Below, in pieces: positions 19,101-28,900 of a stretch of 62,554 nt of DNA. This DNA comes from Chrysosporum bergii ANA360D (lineage in GTDB: Bacteria > Cyanobacteriota > Cyanobacteriia > Cyanobacteriales > Nostocaceae): contig NZ_JANQDH010000024.1 of assembly GCF_029891735.1 (NCBI RefSeq), positions 1 through 62,554 on the forward strand, read 5' to 3'. Positions within the stretch are counted from its first letter, which is position 1, and each line of letters opens with the position of its first letter. The position numbers were made by a program, and so were the translations under genes. Under the pieces are notes generated by a model. That model worked only from the letters and a program-made list of their open reading frames with translations, made no database searches and had not been told where the DNA came from.

Positions 19101-19332
19101 TTTGATGACAGCATTTTCCACCCTTCTGGGTATTTTTCCCCTCACCATTGCTACAGGTGCAGGGGCGGGAAGTCGTCAGTCTTTGGGAACAACAGTGTTT
19201 GGGGGGATGTTGATCGCTACTTTTTTGAGTTTGTTTGTGGTGCCGATTTTGTATATTGTCATTAAAAGCACTACTGAGTATTTCATCAAACCAAATAGAA
19301 AGACTGCTCCATACACATCAAAACATGATTAA
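16183..19332 (+). CDS. RND multidrug efflux pump, HAE1/AcrB type
   Basis: A 1049-residue inner-membrane proton/drug antiporter. It begins MFIDFFIKKPVFTTVCALI, the usual first helix of AcrB homologues. The proton-relay residues are present: the paired Asp409-Asp410 in GMVVDDAIVVVE (TM4) and Lys939 in GLASKNAILIVEF (TM10). The two large porter loops follow TM1 and TM7. Full length and intact motifs indicate a working pump. It is co-transcribed with the adaptor. Substrates cannot be predicted. The cluster is close to the NRPS locus but separated from it by decayed DNA, so a link is only speculative. Confidence 0.92.
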   Translation: MFIDFFIKKPVFTTVCALIVLLLGLISIPTLPIARFPDIAPTQINVAANYSGASAEDVESGVTNILERQINGIEGIRYITSSSSNDGSTNITATFDSSRNPDIAAVDVQNRVSFAQPQLPESVQRTGVRVTKGSNNILLAIGLFAENEEYDNIFISNYADLYITDALKRVKGVGNVSIFGERRYAMRIWLDPNRLASRRLTTEDVAQALSEQNLQVGAGSIGQEPAPEGQRYQIDVRAASRLAEPSEFAEIVLKTNNDGTLIKLKDVGRVELGAENYSSFLRYRAKDAVGLGVYQLPGSNALDVARGVREEMARLAPNFPPGLQYQVAFDSTRFVEESMSEVINTLITSVVLVVIVIFVFLQDWRTTLIPALTVPLSLIGTFIFARIFDFSINSLTLFGLTLASGMVVDDAIVVVEQISRFIQDKGMSPRRAASESMAELFSAVIATSLVLMAVFVPVAFFPGTTGALYQQFALTIAFSIVISTFLALTLTPSLCALLLRQGQQPSGWLGRIFDRINQFLDWVQRSYQRSLNFLVRFKTIIIGLFMVSLGMTAWLYITVPTAFLPEEDEGYFITLLQGPQGVSLQYTSDVIARVEKELLQIPEVVGTFAIGGFSFSGNTANNGIIFTTLTPWRERQRPDQSAQAIIGKLRGKLFAIPEARIFPVNPPPIQGLGNFGGFSFQLQDRRGNSGLGTLVQSMGQLLGRANQTPGLQAVFSTFAAETPQLLVEVDRNRAKALQVSIDDIFRTLQTALGSQYVNDFNLQQRNYRVYIQADQQFRSNPEDIGQLSVRSQTNQMIPLRNLIKTTSLVGAQVINHYNLFRSIEINGSPAPGFSSGDAIKAMEKLARQILPPIFGYEWSGTSLEEIESGGLAPIIFGLGIVFVFLVLAAQYENYIDPLIILLSVPLAIFGALVALSMRGFPNDVYCQIGLVMLIGLASKNAILIVEFANQLRKEGLSITKAAVEAAQERLRPILMTAFSTLLGIFPLTIATGAGAGSRQSLGTTVFGGMLIATFLSLFVVPILYIVIKSTTEYFIKPNRKTAPYTSKHD

Positions 19333-19386
19333 CAAAACCCACCGCCATCGCCTATTAATGTTTTTCGCTAAATTAAGGTAAAATTA

Positions 19387-19662
19387 ATGCAAATATTTCA
19401 AGTTATCCAGGAAACCATCAAAAAACCGCCAATACCCCATGAACCACACCGGCAATCATTAAAAGCTTGGGCTATGTATTGCTTACGGGACAAAGGATTT
19501 AAAGTGGTTTATGCCCAAAACGCGGACTTTGCCATTGAAACCAGAGAGCGAGAAAAACTGTATTTTAAAGTGACAAATAATCCAGAAGAAGTAGATAATT
19601 CTTGTAGCTGGATACTTTGGGATAGTGCAACCAAAAGCGCAAGCTTAATTCCAGTTCAATAA
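19387..19662 (+). CDS. conserved-looking hypothetical protein, 91 aa
   Basis: A short soluble protein starting MQIFQVIQETIKKPPIPHEPHRQ and ending SASLIPVQ. A hydrophobic core pattern (KAWAMYCLRDKGFKVVYAQNADF, split here by predicted strands) followed by ETREREKLYFKV is reminiscent of small PD-(D/E)xK-like folds, but catalytic residues are not convincing. It follows the pump gene by 54 bp on the same strand. I cannot assign a function. Coding is likely from codon use and an upstream purine-rich stretch (TTAAGGTAAAATTA). Confidence 0.55.
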   Translation: MQIFQVIQETIKKPPIPHEPHRQSLKAWAMYCLRDKGFKVVYAQNADFAIETREREKLYFKVTNNPEEVDNSCSWILWDSATKSASLIPVQ

Positions 19663-19823
19663 GCAAAATTGGCAAAAAATTTCGTAGTCAGGATTTTAAG
19701 AGAGTGGGCGATGGCAAATATCTCATCAAGTCGCACCTGGCGTTAGATAAATTTACACCACGAATGCTTGAAGTTGATAATTATGCCATTGTTCCCCCAC
19801 TCGTTCAGCCACTAAAGGTTTGA
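19626..19823 (+). other. degenerate open stretch without start codon
   Basis: A frame overlapping the end of the 91-aa gene stays open to TGA 19821-19823. It reads GDGKYLIKSHLALDKFTPRM, then EVDNYAIVPPLVQPLKV, which looks protein-like rather than random. No start codon or ribosome site is present. It may be the tail of a decayed gene. Confidence 0.3.
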
Positions 19824-19881
19824 TAGTAAATTCTGGCAGTGTACCATGTTTAACATCAACCCTGACACAAGAGTAGGGTAA

Positions 19882-19931
19882 ACATGGCACGACAACATAC
19901 TAAGATGTCTTTTGATGCTGTGGGTGTAAAT
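19882..19931 (-). pseudogene. fragment of the adjacent Rpn-type gene
   Basis: About 50 bp (GCACGACAACATACTAAGA and onward) nearly match the segment at 20653-20702 inside the intact Rpn-type gene, with few mismatches and in the same orientation. It is a small leftover copy next to the complete gene. The rest of 19824-20081 shows nothing recognisable. Confidence 0.55.
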
Positions 19932-20081
19932 AATTGATAAATATTAGTATTCAGCCCTCAGCAAGAAACCAGAAAACAGTAAATAATAGACTATAAATTG
20001 CTCTCATTAACACCTGTGTCATTCAACAAAACAGGAGCGTCCTAAGAGAATAGCTGACTACTGATGGCTTAATACTCACAA

Positions 20082-21041
20082 CTATTTTTTAAATCGTGCT
20101 AATAAATCGGCGCGAGATAAATTTAAAAGTAAGGGGGTAAATTCTTCCCTAGATATGGTAATTACCTCATCAATAATGTTGGCTAATTCCGGATCAACTT
20201 GTCCAAACCTGACTTGTAAAATACTTTCAACCATAGCGCGGCGTTCTCTTTGCATACCTCTATCAATTCCTATTAATTCTCCTTCTTGTCGTCCTTCTTG
20301 TCGTCCTTCTTGTCGTTGTTCTTCCTTGATTTCTTCTAATAATTGTTGGTACATTTCTGATAATTTCATAATCAACTCCCGATCATCTTGATCAATATCT
20401 TTTTCTTTTTGTTGACGTGTTGACAACATGGCGATCAGGTCATTTACTAATTTTATAACATCCTCCAACTGTGGATTATTCTTAGCTAGTACTTCTAATT
20501 CTTCCACTGCTTGTCTTTGGACTCTTCCCCTACCTAATACCCTCAAAAACAGTGTTTCTGGTGTATTTGGTAATTGATGTATGACCACAATGCCAGTTTT
20601 TAAGGCTTTCCCCAGTAAATAAACTCCTTGACCCCATGTTTCTATATCTACAATAGCACGACAACTTACTAAGATGTCTTCTGATGCTGTGGGTGTAAAT
20701 ATCCATAAATGGGGCAGTTCGGTTTCATTAATTCGCGTATCCTTGCGTTTGTTTTGTCTTTCTAGTTCTGCATGAGTATCATATAGTTTGCCCATACAAC
20801 TGCGAATTTCACTTTTGCTGACTGCGTTACGGAATGGTTCAAATATGACTGATCCTGCATAAGTCCCCATTTTTCCTAGCAGTCCTAATTCTTCTATGTT
20901 TTCTGGAGAGGTAGGAGTAAAGAATACGTCTATTTGCCTCACTTCGGAAGTAATATCTTTACTCATTTCTACTTGTCCGTAAGGTGTGAACAGTTCTGTC
21001 AGATATTGTTTGGAAAATTGGTCATGGATAAAGCGAGTCAT
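20082..21041 (-). CDS. Rpn/PD-(D/E)XK nuclease-like cyanobacterial protein
   Basis: A 319-residue protein beginning MTRFIHDQFSKQYLTELF. Cyanobacteria carry many copies of this type, usually annotated as Rpn-family recombination-promoting nuclease or DUF4351-type protein. The N-terminal half has the expected EVRQIDVFFTP core strand. The C-terminal half is charged and helical with a 12-bp tandem repeat giving RQEGRQEGRQEG, then a FGQVDPELANII segment. These genes are often transposon-like passengers. It is on the opposite strand to its neighbours, stands alone, and has a short duplicate fragment just downstream. Confidence 0.6.
   Translation of the reverse strand: MTRFIHDQFSKQYLTELFTPYGQVEMSKDITSEVRQIDVFFTPTSPENIEELGLLGKMGTYAGSVIFEPFRNAVSKSEIRSCMGKLYDTHAELERQNKRKDTRINETELPHLWIFTPTASEDILVSCRAIVDIETWGQGVYLLGKALKTGIVVIHQLPNTPETLFLRVLGRGRVQRQAVEELEVLAKNNPQLEDVIKLVNDLIAMLSTRQQKEKDIDQDDRELIMKLSEMYQQLLEEIKEEQRQEGRQEGRQEGELIGIDRGMQRERRAMVESILQVRFGQVDPELANIIDEVITISREEFTPLLLNLSRADLLARFKK
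20282..20317. repeat. 12-bp tandem repeat, three copies
   Basis: CTTCTTGTCGTC is repeated three times (last copy one mismatch) inside the Rpn-type gene. On the minus strand it encodes a QEGR repeat in a charged linker, likely prone to slippage without loss of frame. Confidence 0.8.
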
Positions 21042-21099
21042 TTTTCTGATTTTTACCGCACCCGTTGCTTCATTTTATGAATTTTATCATTAATTTACC

Positions 21100-21250
21100 T
21101 GGGGAAACCTTGCGCGGACTTGTCACCTTGGGTAAAAATAATAATTAGGATGCCTTGACTTATCTTAACAAACACCGCCAAACCAAGGAGAATATTATGA
21201 TTTGGTCATAGTCGGTGGTGGAATTGTTGGTTTAACCCTAGCTTCCGCTT
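21100..21250 (+). pseudogene. 5' remnant of the UbiH-like monooxygenase gene
   Basis: This segment repeats the upstream region and first codons of the gene at 30994, corresponding to about 30922-31115. CTTGCGCGGACT, TCACCTTGGGTAAAAATAAT and GATTTGGTCATAGTCGGTGG are shared almost base for base. A 41-bp stretch including the start codon is missing between two AACAA repeats, and the match ends abruptly at about 21250 (TTCCGCTT). It is a dead direct repeat lying outside the NRPS locus, 9.8 kb from the intact gene. Confidence 0.8.
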
Positions 21251-21371
21251 GATGAGTTTGCTAGATCAAGTACAAATGAGTGAGGTACATCATTAGCAAG
21301 CAGGATGCTCGCGCTACAAATTGAGTGAACATTAACAAAAATTAACATATTAGGCATAAATCAGAGTGGTA

Positions 21372-21380
21372 TGGTATAAT
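21372..21380 (+). promoter_or_regulatory. candidate extended -10 promoter for the NRPS locus
   Basis: TGGTATAAT is a perfect extended -10 element, about 160 bp before the hydroxylase ATG. No strong -35 is seen at 16-18 bp spacing. It is the best promoter-like signal upstream of the hydroxylase-NRPS-MFS gene set. Confidence 0.4.
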
Positions 21381-21542
21381 AGGGCAAAGCATGGGAGAAC
21401 CGAAGTATGTAATGAAAAGTAAAGTTACCCAAAGGTCTATTCCCTTCTGCCTCCTGCCTTGCCATAACAGCAATTTTTAAAGCCTACCTATTTAGTTGAT
21501 AAATTATTTGCAACCCAAATATTGAAGAGTACCGCAAAAAGC

Positions 21543-22556
21543 ATGGACACAATAAAAAGTATATTTAATAGTCTTTTTTACCCATTTAAAATACCATTCT
21601 TGGCATCATGTCAAATTTATTGGTTATATTTACTTTCAACTATTTTAATAGCGACAATCATATATACACTTGGATTAGCACATGAAGGCAAAAAGAAAAA
21701 TTTTCTGGAATATCTTTTACCGCAAGAAATTTATTTACATCCTGCCTCTATTACTCTATACAAATACTTTTTTTTGATTTCGTTTTTCCAGATATTATTC
21801 GTCTTACCAACTATATTTTTTTTAGAAAATTTTGCCAATCTAACTTGCCAAATTCTGATACAAATTCTAGGCAATAATACACTTCTTATATTCAAAATTA
21901 ACCAATTAGAGCAGAATATAATATTCAGTATCTTTGTAGCATTATTAGGTGACTTTGCTAATTTTTTATATCATTATTTAGCCCATAAGATTCCTATGTT
22001 GTGGGAATTTCATAAAGTCCATCATTCAGCAGAAGTCATGACACCATTAACTGTATATAGAATTCACCCAATTGAGATGTTTTTAGGTAACACAGTGATA
22101 GCTATAATCACAAGTCTAGGTTCGGGTATTTGGATGTATTTGTTTGGGAATGAGACAAAGGAGATATTAATTTATGGAGTGAGCTGTGAGATTTTTATCT
22201 TTTATTTAGCTGGCTATAATTTACGTCATTCTCATATCTGGTTAGCTTATCCTCAGTGGATTAGTCATATTTTCATCAGTCCAGCGCAACACCAAGTACA
22301 TCATAGTGTAGACCCAAAACATTATGATAAAAACTTTGGTTATATTTTCGGTGTTTGGGACTGGATATTTGGTTCTTTATATGTGCCAAAAAACTATGAA
22401 AAGCTGCATTTTGGTTTATCAGATGGTGAATCAAAATTATTTAATAGTGTAACTAATCTTTTTGTACAACCATTGAGAAACATCTGGCAGAGCAGTAAGA
22501 GAATTTCAAGCGAAAACCGCCATAATGATTCATTTTTTATCAAGAAAGCAGGCTGA
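21543..22556 (+). CDS. fatty acid hydroxylase / sterol desaturase superfamily protein
   Basis: A 337-residue integral-membrane di-iron oxygenase candidate. The histidine clusters of the superfamily are all visible: HYLAH (HX3H), HKVHH (HX2HH), RHSH and HQVHH (HX2HH), set among four to five hydrophobic segments. Such enzymes hydroxylate or desaturate hydrophobic acyl or isoprenoid substrates. ATG 21543 is preferred over the in-frame TTG 21522. The gene is on the same strand as the NRPS and MFS genes, between the duplicated monooxygenase repeats, and could tailor the NRPS acyl starter or product. That link is inference from position. Its base composition is very AT-rich. Confidence 0.78.
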   Translation: MDTIKSIFNSLFYPFKIPFLASCQIYWLYLLSTILIATIIYTLGLAHEGKKKNFLEYLLPQEIYLHPASITLYKYFFLISFFQILFVLPTIFFLENFANLTCQILIQILGNNTLLIFKINQLEQNIIFSIFVALLGDFANFLYHYLAHKIPMLWEFHKVHHSAEVMTPLTVYRIHPIEMFLGNTVIAIITSLGSGIWMYLFGNETKEILIYGVSCEIFIFYLAGYNLRHSHIWLAYPQWISHIFISPAQHQVHHSVDPKHYDKNFGYIFGVWDWIFGSLYVPKNYEKLHFGLSDGESKLFNSVTNLFVQPLRNIWQSSKRISSENRHNDSFFIKKAG

Positions 22557-22865
22557 AAACCCTTGATGAACAGGTGCGTAGCGATCTATTCCGTACTTTA
22601 GGCAAGGTTCTGAAAGCTGCCTTAAGACGTTTACGCCTCTGTGATGTTTGCAATCGCGCTGTTGTTGAAATTGCAACTTGGTGCAATAGTTGTAAAGTAT
22701 TGTAAAGTTTTGTGGCAAGATTCAACACTTCTGGTATGGGTATATGGTATAAAACGGAGTAACGCTGTAGGACTTGCGCCCTCTACTATTTTGGGCGAAA
22801 GTCTATTAGAGCAAGTGGCAAGGTTGAACACAGAATCCCGTATCCTTTAGGAATGCGAGTGTCAA
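22557..22865 (-). mobile_element. decayed IS605-type end between hydroxylase and NRPS
   Basis: The segment ends with AGAATCCCGTATCCTTTAGG then AATGCGAGTGTCAA (22832-22865). Its reverse complement, TTGACACTCGCATTCC..., is the same kind of hairpin end as at 5572 and 41197. The preceding ~270 bp contain only broken short frames, so no transposase survives. The left boundary is uncertain. It interrupts the hydroxylase and NRPS genes and may separate their transcription. Bases 22866-22947 are AT-rich leader. Confidence 0.5.
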
Positions 22866-22947
22866 ACAATTTGCTGATTCTAAATTTTAATTAACAAAAA
22901 CGAAAAAAGCCAATTTTAATTTATCCGATTTAAACATAGGACTAGAA

Positions 22948-25900
22948 ATGAAACATAGTAACAATAATTGTGTTCATCATTTGTTTGAAAACATTGTAAG
23001 AAAAAAACCTAATGACCTAGCAATAGTATGTGAAAATGAGCAAATAACCTACCAAGAATTGAACAGCAAAGCTAATCAACTAGCACATCATTTACAGGCA
23101 ATTGGGGTGGGTCAAGAGGTAATGGTGGGCTTATGTATAGAGCGTTCTATTGATTTAGTTATAGGAATATTAGGTATTCTCAAAGCCGGTGGTGCTTACG
23201 TTCCCTTAGACCCTAATTATCCTCAAGAACGCCTAGCATTTATGTTAGAAGATGCCAATTTACCAATTGTTTTAACTAAAGTAGAATCGCGAGAAATTCT
23301 TCCTGTTATTAGTGGTTGTGTAATTTGTCTTGATGCAGATTGGGACGAGATTGAAAAACAAAGTGAAGAAAATCCTATTAGTGGAGTACAATCAGAAAAC
23401 CTTGCTTACTTGATATATACCTCTGGTTCCACTGGCAAGCCCAAAGGAGTACAAATGCCCCATGCTAGTGTTTGTAATTATCTTGAGGCGATCGCTAAAA
23501 TTATTCCAGTTAATAACAAAGATATTTATCTACATACAGCATCTTTCTCATTTACTGCTTCAGTCAGACAATTATTCCTGCCTTTATCCCAAGGTGCTAC
23601 AAGTGTTCTTGCCACCCGCGAACAAACCAGAACTCCCCTGAGTCTATTTGAGTTAATCGCAGCACAGAGGGTAACTATCTCTGATGGTGTACCTTCCGTG
23701 TGGCGTTATGGATTAATGGCTTTAGAAAGCGTAGATCCCAAATACACAAAACTAATTAGCCAATCAAAACTAAGATTAATAATTTTTGGTGGTGAATTAC
23801 TACCCTATCAACTAATTAAAAAGTTATGTAATATCTTTAACAAGACACCCCGCTTTTTTAATATTCTCGGTCAAACAGAAAGTATTGGCAATGGCTTTTA
23901 TCTCATTCCAGAAAACTGTAATATTCAAGAAGGATATGTCCCCGTTGGTAATCCCCTCAAAGACATTCAGCAGGTTTATGTACTCAATTCGCAACTTAAA
24001 CCAGTAAAAATTGGTGAGATTGGAGAATTACATATTGCAGGTTCTACCTTAGCTCGTGGTTATTTAAACCAGACTCAAGCGAATGCCGAAAAATTTATTG
24101 ATAATCCTTTTAATCCACAGCAAAAACTTTTCAAAACCGGTGATGTAGCTCGCTACTCCCAAAATGGTAATTTAGAAATTCTTGGTCGCATCGACTTTCA
24201 GGTAAATATTCGCGGAATGCGCGTTGAACTAGAAGAGATCGAAGCTGTATTGAAACTTTATCCATCTGTGAGGGAAGCTATAGTTACCCTGAGAGAAGAT
24301 AACCCAGGAGACCAACGCCTCATAGCCTATATTGTAGCTAGAAATCAAGTCTTTGACTGGGGAGAAGTCCGTGCTTTTCTCAAAGAAAAACTACCATATT
24401 ATATGATTCCTAATGCCTTTGTGCTGATGAAGAAACTGCCAGTATTACCCAATGGCAAATTAGACCGACATAATTTACCTGCACCAAATATCTCTGCTGA
24501 TATTAGTAACTTTGTTGCACCCCGTAACTCACAAGAGGAACTGATAGCTAAGATATGGGCAGAAGTTTTAGGATTGGAAGAAGTAGGGATTTATGATAAC
24601 TTTTTAGAATTGGGAGGACATTCGCTACTTGCAAGTTTAGTTGTGTCTAGATTACGTGAAACTTTATCTGTAGAATTATCAGTTAGTGTTTTATTTGAGT
24701 TTCCTACTGTAGATAGTTTAAGCCAAAAAATTACAAGTTTAGATAATCCAAATCAGCAAACAAATTACCCGCCAGTTTTGCAAACAGTTTCCCGTTCTGT
24801 GGAATTACCATTATCTTTGATTCAGCAGCGATTTTGGTTGCTTGACCAAATGGAAGGGGCAAATGCTGATTATAATATTGCTAGGGCATTACGTTTAGTC
24901 GGTCAGCTAAATATAACAGCAATCAAACAAGCTATAGAGTCAATTATTCAACGTCATGAAACCCTGCGTACTTCCTTTGGAGTGGTAGATGGAAAACCAG
25001 TGCAATTTATTGCGCCAACTGTAGACTTTACTTTACCCATACTGGATTTACAAACGTTAACAGAATGGGAGCAAGAAAATGAATTACAAAGATTAATTAC
25101 CGCAGAATATACAGAATCTTTTGATTTAAGCAAAGCACCTTTATTCAGAGTAAAACTGATTCGCTTAGAGTCAGATTACCACGTCTTGCTATTGACAATG
25201 CACCATATTATCTCTGATGCTTGGTCTGTGGGAATTTTATTCAAAGAACTATCGAGTTTATATGCTGCTTCCCCCTTACCAGATTTGCCAATTCAGTATG
25301 TAGATTATGCTTACTGGAAACGTCAATGGCTGCAAAACGATATTATTAATAACCAACTAAACTATTGGAAACAACAGTTAGCAGATGCTCCATCTGTGAT
25401 AGAATTACCAACAGATTACCCCCGTTCTGCTATCCAAAGATTTCGCGGTAGTATCCAAAAATTTAAGTTTAATTATAACCTAACTAGCAAACTGAGAACC
25501 CTGAGTCATAAGTCAGGTGCTTCTCTATTTATGGCTCTTCATGCGGCTTTGATAACATTGCTTTATCGTTACACTGGTCAGGAAGATATCATGGTTGGCT
25601 CTCCCATTACTAACCGCGACCGTCCAGTGTTTGAGTCATTAATTGGTTTTTTTGTTAACAGTTTGGTATTACGGACTCGCTTAGAAAATAATCCGACATT
25701 TAAAGAATTATTAGCGCAGGTAAGACAGGTTTCTCTTGATGCTTACGCTAACCAAGATGTGCCTTTTGATCGTTTAGTTGAAGTTCTCAAACCAGAACGG
25801 CACAAAAACCTTAGTCCACTGTTCCAAGTGATGTTTGTATTGCAAAATTCACCCATAGAAAAACTGGATCTTGCAGGTTTGAATGTAACGGAGATCGAAT

Positions 25901-28900
25901 TAGATAGACCGACAGCAGGGGCAACTTTTGATTTAACGCTGTCAATGCAAGAAATAGATGGAGAAATGAGGGGGAGGTTTGAATATAATGCCAATTTGTT
26001 TGATGATGATACTATTGCTGGGATGGTAGAGCATTTTCAAATCCTGGTAGGGGCTATTGTTGCTAATCCAGATGAGCGGATCGGACAATTACCATTACTT
26101 ACAGCATCTCAAAGGCAGCAATTACTAATTGACTGGAACCAAACAGAAACAGAATATCCCCAAGACAAATGTATTCATCAAATATTTGAAGCACAAGTAG
26201 AGAAAACACCAGAAGCAGTAGCAGTAGTGTTTGAAAACCAACAACTGACCTACAGAGAATTAAACACCAGAGCCAATCAACTAGCAAATCATCTAGTCAG
26301 AGAAGGGGTAAAACCAGAAACCCTAGTGGGAATATGTGTAGAAAGGTCAATAGAGATGGTAGTGGGGCTATTAGGGATACTCAAAGCAGGAGGAGCATAT
26401 GTACCCCTAGACCCAGCCTATCCCCAAGAAAGATTGCGATATATGTTAGGGGATGCAGGGGTAGAGGTATTATTGACCCAAGAAGCCTTATTGTCATCAA
26501 TACCAGCACATCCAGCCCAAGTGATTTGTTTAGATACAGATTGGTTAGACATATGCCAACATACAGAGGAGAATGTGGATGTTGGGGTCAAAGCTGATAA
26601 TTTGGCTTATGTGATTTATACTTCTGGTTCCACAGGAACACCCAAAGGGGTTGGTATTGAACATCAGTCCGTTTGTAACCTAGCCAAAGCACAAAGCCAG
26701 TTATTTAAAGTAGAACCAACCAGTCGGGTTCTTCAATTTGCTTCCATCAGTTTTGATGCTTCTGTTTGGGAAATATTTATGGCTGTGACCACAGGAGCAA
26801 CCTTAATTTTAGGCAAAACTTCTCAATTAATGCCAGGAGATGATTTACAGCACATCCTACACCAATCCTGTGTCACTCATGTGACATTACCACCCTCAGC
26901 CTTAGCAGTATTACCCAATGAACCATTGCCAGCCTTGAGTCATATAATTGTGGGAGGAGAAGCTTGTTCCTTAGAATTAGCGAAGCAATGGTCTGTGGGG
27001 CGTAGTTTCTATAACGCCTACGGTCCTACAGAATCTACTGTTTGTGCCACAGTAGCTGAAATCAGTCATAGTAGTGAGAAAATCACCCTAGGAAGACCCA
27101 TAGCCAACACCCAGATATATATCCTAGACCAAAACCAACAACCAACCCCCATAGGAGTACCAGGAGAAATACACATAGGCGGCGATGGACTAGCCAGAGG
27201 ATACCTAAACAGACCACAACTAACAGCAGAGAAATTCATCCCCAACCCCTTCCACCCAGACACAAAAATCTACAAAACCGGAGACCTAGGACGCTACCTA
27301 CCAGATGGAAACATAGAATACATAGGACGCATTGATCACCAAGTTAAAATTCGTGGTTTTCGCATTGAAACAGGAGAAATTGAAACGCTTCTGAGTCAGC
27401 ATCCCCAAGTTCAGCAAGTAGTAGTGATTGTTCGAGAAGATCAACCGGGGAATAAATATTTAACAGGTTATATCGTGAGAGAAACAGAAACATTGACCAG
27501 TAGTGAATTGCGTCAGTTTCTCAAAGAACAACTGCCTGAATATATGATACCCTCTGCTTTTGTGATGCTCAAAGCTTTACCCCTAAGTCCTAATGGTAAA
27601 GTAAACCGGAGAGCTTTACCAAAGCCAGACAGAATCAATTCAGAACTAGAAGCCGCTTTTGTTGCACCTCGTACTGGGCTGGAAGAACAACTGGCGGAAA
27701 TTTGGTGTAAGGTATTACATCTACATCGGGTGGGAATTTATGATAACTTCTTTGAGTTGGGGGGACATTCTCTGTTGTTAACATCTGTCATTGCTCGCAT
27801 TCGAGAAAATTTATCCATAGCAATTCCTTTCCGTTCTCTATTGGAAGCACCTACTATAGCTGAACTTAGTCAAGTAATCACGGCTATTCAATTGGAGATA
27901 GAGAAACAAAAAGCTACCTGTATTATATTTGACAATATGCCACGGCTTGTCCCTCAACTCCGAAACACTTATGTTCCCCTATCTTTTGCACAAGAGTCTA
28001 TTTGGCGTTTAGGACAGTTAAATCCTGGAAGTTGCGCCTACAACAGCTTTTTTATTTTACGTTTTGCAGGCTCTCTTTCTGCAAGTTTTTTAGAGTTAAG
28101 CTTGAATGAAATTATTCGTCGTCATGAAATATTACGCACAGCTTTTACTATCGTTGACGCTCAACCTGTACAAGTTATTAGCCCATCCCTAACTATATCG
28201 TTGGAGATTATAGACTTACAAAACATACCTAATACAGAAAGAATATCTGAAGCTCGGAGACTCGCTACCTCAGAATATGAGCATCATTTTGATCTAAGTT
28301 CAGTTCCTCTGATTAAGACAAGTTTATTGCAACTAAATCAACAGGAATATTGGTTAACAATAAATATGCACCATATCATCACGGATGGATGGTCATTAGG
28401 GCTTTTGTTGGAGGAGTTACGAATACTCTACACAGCTTTTGCCAATGGTTTACCTTCTCCTCTACCTGAATTACCTGTTCAGTATGCAGATTTTACCCTT
28501 TGGCAACGTCAATGCTTTAATGAAAAAGTAATAGAAGATCAGTTGGCTTATTGGTTGCAAAAACTGACTAATACTACACCAGTATTTGATATAGTGTCCA
28601 GCAATCAGCCGCAGGTCAGTAATAGCAGAAGTGCATCTATTTATTCAGTAGTTTTGCCAGCAATGATTGTAAGTTCAATCGAAGCCCTCAGCAGTTCTCA
28701 AGGAGTTAGTTTTTTTAATATTTTCCTTACTGCTCTGAAGATACTTTTGTTCAAGTATACTGGTAAAAACGAAATTTTAGTATTAGCAACAGTTGGTAAT
28801 CGGAGTGCAGTCGAAACTGAAAAAATGCTCGGTTGCTTCATCAACGAGGTGATTTTACTATCGCATCTATCCCCTGAGCAAACCGGAATCACTCTTCTTA

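Noticed and set aside
16183-19332. RND pump as the dedicated exporter of the NRPS product
   Set aside because: It is separated from the NRPS by more than 2 kb of decayed DNA and an opposite-strand gene, and the MFS gene is the closer candidate.
14488-21302. AGCATCCTGCTTGCT-type motif at 14488 and its complement at 21288
   Set aside because: Short palindromic debris that is common in filamentous cyanobacterial genomes; too few copies here to suggest a system.
21543-22556. Hydroxylase as a second CrtR/CrtW-type carotenoid enzyme
   Set aside because: Its His-cluster spacing (HYLAH, HKVHH, HQVHH) fits the fatty acid hydroxylase/sterol desaturase group, not the CrtR pattern seen at 41873-42763.
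22530-22850. Overlapping 60-70 codon frames between hydroxylase and NRPS
   Set aside because: Four frames overlap on both strands in decayed element DNA; none looks protein-like or has a good start.
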